Part shown: positions 24,801-32,918 of the stretch, one piece after another
How the letters are laid out: every line of letters begins with the position of its first letter
Numbering within the stretch: position 1 is the first letter of the stretch
DNA from: Apostichopus japonicus
Taxonomy: Eukaryota; Echinodermata; Holothuroidea; Aspidochirotida; Stichopodidae
NCBI RefSeq assembly: GCF_037975245.1
Contig: NC_092564.1
Coordinates: 20,871,984 to 20,935,983 of the forward strand
Direction: 5' to 3'
DNA length: 64,000 nucleotides
The notes under the pieces: model-generated
The model's database searches: none
The model's input: only the letters and a program-made list of their open reading frames with translations
Told to the model about the DNA's origin: nothing
Position numbers and translations under genes: made by a program

Positions 24801-27800
24801 GGATGACATTAATGGCTCCTGTGGTAAAATGTTTACTACTCCTCACACCTTGTGCTGTTTCCTTTAAGTAAATCTAAGGGTTGCAGTGAAGATGCTCAAA
24901 GATAAGTGTTCAGTAGATGCACACCATCTTGTTGATGAAAACTAGTATTATTATTAACATAAATTATTGGTGTACTAAAATATGAGCTAACCTAAATAGA
25001 TGTTGATTACATGTTGACACAGCTAGTAGTTTCTAAACAAGGCACTTGTGTATTGCAAGGTAATAAATAAAAGCTTGTGCATTACAAGATGGGGTTACCT
25101 TTGTTTAGTAAATAAATTTGACCAAATTATAACAAACCTAGAAGTAACTAAACATAACATATTTGTGTATTAAAAGATGAAGTATACATTATGCTTTCTA
25201 GTTGCTTAGCTTCCTAACACGATTTGGTGATTCAATACATCATTCATTCATTTATTTATTTTTATCACATAGTAAGACATTGTCAACGTATAAACATTGT
25301 CTATTGTTTGCCAATTCTAGCACCGATGGAATTTGAAGTGAAAGATATGAGATATTCAAGCCTGGATGAATTTCATTGAGTTAATTCTAAACACAGAGAA
25401 GCCGATAAAGTAATTGGTGATAAGAAATGACCTTCATAGTCCGTTTGGTTTTCCCATCATCCTTCTTGAAAACGAGAAACAAAAAAGGGTTTCTTTAGCT
25501 TAGTTTTGCTTTGTTTGAAGAACGCACTGAAAGGCCAAGGACAAATTGAATGCTATTATAAAAACAGACTAAAAAAAGAGAGTAAAAACAGGAATAATAA
25601 GCATAGGTTATGGAAGAACATCTGCCCTGAGAAGCTACAACTGTGAAAGTAGGGAGATGACTCTCTCAGTATTCAATAACCATTAACATGTTCAATGGGA
25701 ATACTAAAAGATGTAGTGGAATATTGTTGGAAGAGTTTAGAATGTGCGATTTGCATTGCTTGCAAACAGAACATAATAATGACCCATAATAGAGTAAAAC
25801 CAGGGGTTATCAGGTTTTTTGTGACCACATGTTGTCTGGAAATGACAAATTCTGTGTAAAGATTTTTTGGTTTTGATGATAATCATAAACCTTTGCATTC
25901 ATGATGGCGAATGTGTGATGTGTGTGTGCGTGCGTTTGTGAAGCCCAGCTTGTGAACATGGTATCTGAAGAAGGGAAGGTCAGACTGATTTCATTTTTGG
26001 TGTGTAGAAGTACCACATTGAGTACAATTGTATTCAATTGTTTTTTGTGGAGGTCACAGGTTTCAGGTTTGTGAACTTGATTTCTTATAAAATATTTTAA
26101 AATGGTATGCTCAGTGTACAACCAAAGGTACTTCACAATATTTGGTTAATTTGTGTAGCAATTTGGCCACTGTGCATAAATAAATCAGATCAATTATTTT
26201 CTGGCATGGCCAATAACATCACATTCTATACTTTACTGTACATTGTTGTTGGATGAAAATAAGTAATTAGTTTTGAAGGTCAACATTCATTTGAGATGGA
26301 GAGGATAGTATGGAAATCTTATAAACAGATGGTCCACATGAGTGTAACGAACCTTGTTGGAATTATGGAAGTGTATTTTCAAACAGTTATTCTTCAGTAA
26401 ATTTTTTGTTAAAGGTATCAGTTGTTTTTGTTCTTCTCACCCTCATGTTTGCATACCCATTTCGAATATATCATTGAAAGACGAAGGAATTCCATTGATT
26501 TTGGTCATTTTGCAAAACTTCCCAATTTTCAACAGCTCAAAAACTGCCGCATGTTACTCTTCTCTCCAGATTCGTTGGTAAGGTATCAAAGGAATGTTAT
26601 TCCAATTTGTAACTTGGGTCATGATCACTGTCAATGCTTGTAATTTCAATTCTTTGCTTCTATTTTCTTCTTTTTATAGACGTCCTTGAAACCACCGAGT
26701 CCCATTGAACTTCAGATGAGCTGCAGTGAAGATGATTTAGATGAGTCACAACTTGACGTCAAGAAGCAGTACTTAGCAGCAATGATGGAACACAAAGCAC
26801 AAATGGAAGAGTATATGAATGAAATGGAGCAATACTTTTGCGAGAAACATGGTCTTAACAACAAAAAAGAAGGTAAGTTTGACTTGGTTTTCTGATTATG
26901 CACGTTAACCTAAATGTGAACATGGGACTACAAGCCACTTAGTGTACTTAACAATGTATTTCTTGGCTGCTTATAGAACACAGTGAGTGTGAGTTTTAAG
27001 GGTTCCGTTGGGGTTTAAGGGTCTTCCAAGCGGACTTAAGATTTTTATTGACAGGCAAATAGTCAGTTTTGGCTTGTCTGATTCATGGCCTGTTGCTTTA
27101 TTAAGGGTGCTTATTGTACTAAATGTGCAATTTGTTTGAAATTTTATTTGAGATATAAGGTCGTTCAAGGTCAACTTTTGAAAACTCAAGCACAGTAATT
27201 CCAACAGTAAAGCAGTAACTACAGCACTAAAATTTCAGACTACTGTATATGTGTATATCCACCTTAGTATTAGAATATTTATTGATTTTGAAGGTCAAAG
27301 TTCATTTGTGATCAAGAAAAAGGATGGAAATCTAATAAACAGGTCTACATAAGTGCAAGAATCTTGTTGATCATGTGGATTCAGCACTAGTTGAAATCAT
27401 CAAATATGGCAAGGAATTACTAAGTCATTAGGCTTTCTGGTGCTGTTTTTTCTTTGGCTGTTTTCTTTCTGGCTGTTTTTTCTCCATTCCTTGCCAAAGT
27501 CAAAAGTAGATATTGCTTAACTTCAATTAGCCTTTGCAAAGTAGTAAATGGCAGGCAGATGTTACTTCAATATAGAGCATGTGACAAGTTAGTGTATGTG
27601 TTTTTGATGTACAAGTGGAAGATATTCTCTTGCATATTGCAACTTCTTGATAATTTCTTTATTTGTATTCCATTACAGCTGCATCAAGTGTTTCAGAACC
27701 AGATGTACTCATTAACATAAGTAGAGGAGTCCAAGCTACCCCAGTTGAACCTTTAGAAAAAGACATCCATATCAACCCCGCTTTAGAGTTGGACCTTTCC

Positions 27801-30800
27801 AGCAGTGGTAGTAACAAAAGCAATGATGGGGACAACTACAAGCATGAAATTGATGAAGGATCACTCTTAGTGTCAAATGCATCTCCAGTGGTCATACATA
27901 CCACACAGACAAGAATGCACCTCACTAATTCAACCCCTAGGAATCGCTTTCAACGGACTATTTCACCGTTAACGTCCACCTCCGCTATTTCAAAGAGTGT
28001 CAATGATTCTCCAGGTACACAGGTTCTTGCTGAGTTAGAAAAAGTCTGTAAGAACATACCCTCTGTGTCTAAGCGGTCTACCCCACCAGTTCTGACTTCT
28101 GAGCTCGAAGTTCCAACCCTTGCCCAGGTCAAGACAGTGGCAACTGGTAAGTTTGGCTCACCCCATCAGTCTGACATGACAACAACACAACACAACCACC
28201 CACTCCTTTCACCACCAGTAGGCATCATGCAATCATCTGGTCATGCTAACCTACCTCAACTGGTACAGATGTCAGACCAATCTACAGGAAGAGCCCTACC
28301 TTTATATCAGCAACATAGGGGAGGAAAAAGGTTGTACCCATCTTCAAGTAATTCCCCAGGAAGCTCAACCAGTACTGGACACCAGTCCCCAGAAAATATT
28401 GGCAGAGTACCAGACCAAGGGACACCTAGATACCCTGCATTCTTGCAACTTTTCAGAGGGGTGAGACCATACCACCAACCTTACCCACCAGCTGTAAGGT
28501 TTCCAGGCAGTTCCTGCTCAAATGTGCAATCCAATGTGAGGTTTCCTGAGCCAAATACCGCAAGGTTCCCTGAGCCAAATACTGCAAGGTTCCCTGAGCC
28601 AAATACCGCAAGGTATCCTGAGCCAAATACTGCCAGGTTTCCTGAGCCAAATGGTATGAGATTTCCATTTCCTCACTATAGAGCACCTGGAAGAGCACAC
28701 AACCACATGTACCCAGCAGGAACAGGTTCTGTGGGGATTTCTGAGCCTAACGTTCATTCATTCTCGAGTGGGGTCCTTGCCTCTAGGAGAAGAAGGCAGA
28801 GCAGTGGTAGCAAACAGTCTGCATCACCACCAGTCTCTGCACCACATAACAACATAAATGTAAGCCAATGCAGCCACACTATAAAGTACAAGCCACAGGA
28901 TAGTGTGGCTTCTCATTTTGAGAGAACTTATCAAGAAATCATGCTGAGACAGAATAACTACCCAAGAAGTCCGAATGTAACAGTCAGGCATCCATGGCAA
29001 CAAGTGCCTCTCAGCTCCGCCGGCATACGTACAGGTCTACAACCGCCCCCAAGGAATTCGTATTTAAGGGATCAATTGACCACACCATCTCGCTGGCCTT
29101 ACAACCAACGTCCTATTGCACAAAACTTCCCACCAAGGATACGTCAACCATCATCATACAGCCATTTATTAAATAGTAACACAAGGGGGACATCATTCAA
29201 CCAGCAAACTCCCTCAGGAAATTCTGATTGGGTAAATTGTCTCTCTACCAACAACAAGACAATGGAAGCTCGACCAAACCCTTCAACAGTTCCAGGTAGT
29301 TTTGACCATCAACAACAGACAGTACGTTCTCGTTCTCAGCTTGGTTCACAGTCTGCTTCACCTCCCAGTCAACTACCATCTCCAATGAATCACATGCCTC
29401 CAGAAAACCACTTCCAGCCCTCACATGTTCCCTTGACTAGACTGCCTGTGAGGAACCTAAATCATGTACCTCCTTTGATCTCAGTGTCTGAACCGATCAG
29501 TCACACTCCAGTTGCAGCAACAGCACCGAGACACTCACCAAATGTTCCAGCAAGGACAGCAAACTTACCATCCATATATAGTTACCTAGCCCAGAACAAT
29601 GCACAGTCTGTGATGCCTCAGATTGCCAGTATTCAAGGTGTACCCAGTGCAAAGGATCCTGCCAGTAGCGGTGGTGCCGTGCATCCAAACAGGCATCAGG
29701 AGCCTGTCATGCCAAGAATTACGCGTGTCCATTCCACAGAGATGGTTCCTCCAGATGATGAGATGGTTCTTGATCTCTCACATCGGGATAAACGTACAGT
29801 CATGCCACAGATATCTCAAGTCCGTAGTCAAAGCGAGAGGAGCATTTCATTTGGGATTTCTCAAACGTTAGAGCAAAGTGAGGATCCAGTACCGATGATG
29901 CCAAAGATTGTTACAGTGATGACGGAGAACTGCAGTGCTACATATCAAGATGGAGGAACAATCCCTGAAGGCATCACCTCTTTCAGGGAAGATCAGCAAG
30001 ATATTTCTGGAAGTAAGAGACAGGAAATGCTCCCTGGAAGTAACCCAGCATTAATGATACCAAGTGTGTCTATCAGGGGAACACATGATGAGAATGGAAA
30101 TGGTAATGCTCCCATCTCAAGGGATTTATCCACATTGCCATGTAATGTAGACCTGGCAAACACTTACACACCCGATCTGCCTAACTCAAGTTCAGAGAAT
30201 ATTCTCTCCATTCCAAAGTTGACGGGAAGAGCCAGGGCCTTTCCCATAGATGAGCCGACATCTGGGCATCTGGCCCCAAGACATTCTTTCACAAATGCTA
30301 AGGAGGTGTCCAATGATGGCAAATACCGATCTCATTCCCGCAAGAGGAAAAGGAAGAAGCATGAAGACAAAACCAAACCAAAGAAGAAGAAAAGTTACCA
30401 CCACCATCATCATGATCATGCTGAGGCGAAATCCAACTATCCTGCTCTACTAAAAATACCAAATGTAAGGAAGGCTCTGAGAGAGCAGTCTGCCTCAGGA
30501 ATAGTGTTACATGAATGGTCAATGAATCAAGTTAGAGAAGAGAGAAACAGTCTTACATCATCGAAGGCATCATCTGATGATCGCGGGCCATCTGCTCCAG
30601 AGGACCTTTCCAATTCTTCTGTTAAAGAACTCCAGACAAATACATCTGTACAAAATGAGTCAGCATCGGTTAACAATGTTTCATCGAGTATGACAGTACA
30701 GGCTGCTCCAGAGAATTTAAATGTTGCTAGTAATCAGATTGCATCCCTTTCATCAGTGGTACCCTCTTCTGTCAGTTTAGCTGTTGTGCCAACATCTCTA

Positions 30801-32918
30801 CAAGTTTCCACTACTCCAGTTGTTGTGCCAACATCTCTACAAGTTTCCACTACTCCAGTTGTTGTGCCAACATCTCTACAAGTTTCCACTACTCCAGTTA
30901 AACAATCCTGTTTACCTACAATTGCACCTAAGCAACCATTGATCTTGCAAGGTATTTTGTCTTCTCAAATTGTGGTACCTTCCAACATCACACTCATCAA
31001 GCAAAACAACATTGTTATGGGACCGATACTACAGGTGTCCATCAGTAACCAGATAAGCCAAAATTTTAGTATTTTGAGCTCCGACCAAACACCAAAAACC
31101 TGTGCCGAAGTTAGCAACTTGGAAAAGGGGGAGAGGAGCAACGAGGAAAAGAATGCAAAAGCTCTTGATGTGACAAATGCCATTTCCTCAGTTGAGGGAA
31201 CAAAGAAAGTTGGCAGCCAAGAGAACGATTTAACGATAGAATGTTATGAGGAGACTTTGGAGGAAACTGCCAATGTTGATAGTAGTACTACCAGAGAAAT
31301 ATCACCCGATAACGAAGAAGTCACAATAACTTTACCCATCCCAGAAGCATCGAAACCAGCAGAGAGTGAATCTCAACAAACCGATGACCAAGGAAAACAT
31401 CTGACTCAAGCTGGTGAAGAGGTCAACTTATTTGACAGAGTGGCAACATATATGTCCAATCTAGAGAAGGAAAATGATAAGGCCAGAAAAAGTAACCCAA
31501 AGCCAACCAAAGTGACTGCTAGTGCCAATCTGATAAAAGCTGGCGAAAGACTAGCCAAGACATCTGGTTTGAAAAAGGGAGATGGACAACAAACTTCAGT
31601 GCGACTAAAAAATTGCACATTGAGGCTTGTCCCTAGAAAACAAAGAGATGATACAGTGGCAGGAAAGACAAACAGAGGCAAACAAGAAAGAGTTAGGCAT
31701 GCAGCAAATGAGCCTCCAACCTCCAAAGACAAAGCAGAAGCAGCAAAATGGGACAAGTACTATGGGTTTAGGGAAGGCCGACTGCCTCAACACCAACACA
31801 ACACTAGGTTTCGAATAGTGTGTTACCACTGCGAAAATATGATGTCAGACAATGTGACGTACATGGATCATGTGGAATCAGTCATTGAGAAGTCCTGTCC
31901 GGCTTCTAAAATCAAACAACTTTGTAAGATATGTTTCCAGACACAGACCACAGGCATGGCGAAACACATAGTCGATTGCCACCCTGTTGATGGCAAGTTC
32001 TGCTGCAAGATCTGTAACATTCACTTTCCACTGAGGAAAGATTTCAAGTTTCATATGAAGCGGGTTCATAAAGGGTTGACCATGCCCTATGTCTGTAAAA
32101 TTTGCCTTTACCAGACTTCTTTCCACAGTGATTTGAGGCAGCATTTCATTTCCAAACACAGAGGCAGTAAAGCTCTCCTCTGCCACTTTTGTACAAAGAT
32201 TCTCTACTCCAGTAGGTCCTTCCTTGCACATTTTACCAAACACTATGCCAGGGAATCAGGTGTCTCCTGTCCAAGTTGTATTTTACTTTTCTTGTCCAAC
32301 TCTGCTTGCAAGGAACATATGGCCAATGATCACCAGATGTTGGAGTCGAAGGAGAGTGATGGAAGACCAAAGCTGGAAGTCTGCCAACCTCAGAGAAAGG
32401 CTAATTCTGCTGACAAACCTTCTTGTGAAGTTACGAAAAGAATCTCTCCCAAAACTGTGGAAGTCATTGAAATAACCGAGATTGAGGAGGAGGAGGAGGT
32501 GAACAAAACCTGGAAATGTCTGGAATGTGGAGGCACTTATGCACACCTAGAGGAACATTTGATCACAGAATATTGTTGTCAAAACTGTCGCTACCACACC
32601 CAGTGCAGTTCAGCGTACAGTCAGCATGTGGTTTCATTTCATTCTAGCTTTCAGGATGCTCCAATACTGCATCCAGTCAAGAAATCACAAGTCTTTGGTG
32701 GCCATCTGCTGAAATGCAGGAAATGCGAATTTAAGACGTCCTTTGCTACGAACATGGCCGAGCACATTGTGTGTTGTCCGAAAGGTGTTTCTGTGCTGGA
32801 TTCTTTTGCGTATCTGAGAAAGAAGGCTCTGGATGAGATCGCACTACGGGGGAAGCTTGGAAAGGTTGACGATGACGGAGAACCAGACGTGATATCTGTT
32901 GACATGCTCATCGATTGA
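15752..32918 (+). CDS. ZNF280/POGZ-like: ZNF280/POGZ-family C2H2 zinc-finger protein, six coding exons
   Basis: Model: join of 15752-15868, 17616-17717, 20872-21351, 23942-24118, 26680-26872 and 27679-32918, giving 6,309 nt and 2,102 residues plus a TGA stop. All introns have GT/AG ends. The first four junctions fall between codons; the last splits one Ala codon (G + CT). The C-terminal fingers (about 1738-1908 and 1970-2056) match ZNF280/POGZ proteins in order, linkers and conserved words such as MPYVCKIC, followed by a separate C-terminal finger group. Vertebrate family members are nuclear; POGZ binds HP1 and acts in chromatin and mitosis, and ZNF280 proteins are presumed DNA or chromatin binders. 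That role here is inferred. The protein ends 46 residues after the last finger, so the CENP-B/DDE transposase part of POGZ is absent. It is longer than vertebrate ZNF280 proteins because of its large disordered N-terminal part. The start is the first ATG after the most 5' acceptor found; extra 5' exons cannot be excluded. Confidence 0.85.
15869..17615 (+). other. Intron 1 of the ZNF280/POGZ-like gene
   Basis: 1.75 kb between donor GTATGT and a T-rich acceptor. It is CpG-poor and contains a 545-bp TTAA-flanked inverted-repeat element (15978-16522). No other coding signal seen. Confidence 0.6.
15978..16522. mobile_element. TTAA-flanked 545-bp inverted-repeat element in intron 1
   Basis: TTAA at 15974-15977 and at 16523-16526 flank ends that are inverted repeats: AGGTCTACAGACACCTAG at left and the complement of CTAGGTGTGCATAGACCT at right (15 of 18 match). 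No transposase was seen. It fits a piggyBac-like non-autonomous element. Confidence 0.75.
17616..17717 (+). CDS. ZNF280/POGZ-like: ZNF280/POGZ-like gene, coding exon 2
   Basis: The acceptor follows a T-rich tract (AG at 17614-17615) and the donor GTGAGT begins at 17718. The exon is 102 nt, 34 codons, with both ends between codons. The peptide starts CPELSKLLDSDHLDG and ends LPTSVQK, and is acidic then polar. No domain is recognised. Both neighbours join without a frame change, which is the main support. Confidence 0.7.
17718..20871 (+). other. Intron 2 of the ZNF280/POGZ-like gene
   Basis: 3.15 kb, CpG-poor. It holds an 87-bp tandem duplication (20055-20239) and AGGTCA-type repeat debris near 20640-20740. 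No supported exon seen. Confidence 0.6.
20055..20239. repeat. 87-bp tandem duplication in intron 2
   Basis: GATGCCTAAAG... and GGAGTTTGATCTTATGAAGATG occur twice, starting at 20055 and 20142. The second copy carries a short insertion. Confidence 0.8.
20872..21351 (+). CDS. ZNF280/POGZ-like: ZNF280/POGZ-like gene, coding exon 3 with 17-residue tandem repeats
   Basis: The acceptor is TTCAATAAG (AG at 20870-20871) and the donor is GTAAGT from 21352. The exon is 480 nt, 160 codons (model residues 74-233), with both ends between codons. From 20974 to about 21324 it encodes seven Ser/Thr-rich units of 15-17 residues, of the form SSSTQSLHxxQVxNDDx. The unit is 51 nt in DNA. The first four units are the closest in sequence and the last three are more diverged. 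The segment is polar, rich in Ser, Asp and Asn, and predicted to be disordered. No family domain is seen. In-frame splicing and an uninterrupted frame through the array support real coding sequence. Confidence 0.75.
20974..21324 (+). repeat. 51-bp coding minisatellite, about seven units, in exon 3
   Basis: Tandem units of about 51 bp, each with the core AGCACACAGTCTTTGC or a decayed form, encode 15-17-residue Ser/Thr-rich repeats. Similarity falls towards the 3' end of the array. Confidence 0.85.
22073..22169. repeat. Perfect 44-bp inverted repeat with 9-base loop (hairpin)
   Basis: Arms 22073-22116 and 22126-22169 are exact reverse complements separated by GAACATTAT. Imperfect pairing continues outward to about 22035 and 22210 (for example ATTGGTT at the far left and AACCAAT at the far right). 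It lies in intron 3 of the zinc-finger gene. Confidence 0.95.
23610..23840. repeat. Dispersed repeat, intron copy 1
   Basis: Similar to 24770-25000, sharing GACATTAAT, GATAAAATGTTTAC/GGTAAAATGTTTAC, CACACCATCTTGTTGAT and ATTGGTGTACT in the same order. Confidence 0.7.
23942..24118 (+). CDS. ZNF280/POGZ-like: ZNF280/POGZ-like gene, coding exon 4
   Basis: The acceptor ends CTCTTACAG (AG at 23940-23941) and a weaker donor, GTAAAT, begins at 24119. The exon is 177 nt, 59 codons, with both ends between codons. It starts TSDKPEKSSSNSVML and contains the basic run SRRKTRPQ, a possible minor nuclear localisation signal. No longer open frame crosses this exon because a stop lies soon after the donor in the intron. 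The matching phase with exons 3 and 5 is the main evidence. Confidence 0.65.
24119..26679 (+). other. Intron 4 of the ZNF280/POGZ-like gene
   Basis: 2.56 kb with a second copy of the repeat seen in intron 3 (about 24770-25000) and an AGGTCA-type repeat unit at about 25870-26160. No supported exon seen. Confidence 0.6.
24770..25000. repeat. Dispersed repeat, intron copy 2
   Basis: Diverged direct copy of 23610-23840, about 1.16 kb downstream and on the other side of coding exon 4. Confidence 0.7.
26680..26872 (+). CDS. ZNF280/POGZ-like: ZNF280/POGZ-like gene, coding exon 5 with short coiled coil
   Basis: The acceptor TTTTTATAG ends at 26679 and a strong GTAAGT donor begins at 26873. The exon is 193 nt: 64 codons plus the first base of a split Ala codon completed by the next exon. 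Residues 293-356 begin TSLKPPSPIELQMSC, then an acidic Asp/Glu stretch, then a Met/Glu/Lys-rich helix (KKQYLAAMMEHKAQMEEY...) likely to form a short coiled coil. The function of the helix is unknown; oligomerisation is a guess. Confidence 0.75.
26873..27678 (+). other. Intron 5 of the ZNF280/POGZ-like gene
   Basis: 806 bp between a GTAAGT donor and a CATTACAG acceptor. It carries AGGTCA-type repeat debris, including a DR1-spaced pair at 27292-27304. Confidence 0.75.
27679..32918 (+). CDS. ZNF280/POGZ-like: ZNF280/POGZ-like gene, large terminal coding exon with the zinc fingers
   Basis: The acceptor CATTACAG ends at 27678 and the frame is open for 5.24 kb to TGA at 32916-32918 (model residues 357-2102). 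In order: a Ser/Pro/Gln-rich disordered region; RFPEPNTA repeats (644-683); four Met-Pro-x-Ile motifs (1002-1097); VLDLS (1053) and PEDLS (1330); a basic cluster with a following His run (1244-1270); VVPTSLQVSTTPV repeats (1392-1430); then fingers. C2H2-type units lie at about 1738-1763 (degenerate), 1772-1791 (short), 1799-1820, 1829-1850, 1858-1878 and 1887-1908; the C-terminal group is 1970-1989 (atypical), 1990-2011 and 2036-2056 (C2HC). This order matches the ZNF280/POGZ family. The tail is acidic (DDDGEPDVISVDMLID). The short basic antisense frames here are shadows. Confidence 0.93.
28539..28658 (+). repeat. Five 24-bp coding repeats (RFPEPNTA) in the terminal exon
   Basis: Five tandem 24-bp units encode RFPEPNTA with small changes (one RYPEPNTA; the last is RFPEPNGM). 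The frame is kept. Differences between units are mostly third-position changes, consistent with recent expansion under selection for coding. Confidence 0.9.
30783..30899 (+). repeat. Three 39-bp coding repeats (VVPTSLQVSTTPV) in the terminal exon
   Basis: Three tandem 39-bp units starting at 30783, 30822 and 30861 are essentially identical in DNA and encode the same 13 residues. The near identity points to a very recent expansion and probably length polymorphism. Confidence 0.9.

Noticed and set aside
28453-28757. Minus-strand frames with repeated Leu/Ala/Gln blocks
   Set aside because: Antisense of the RFPEPNTA coding repeat in the confirmed exon.
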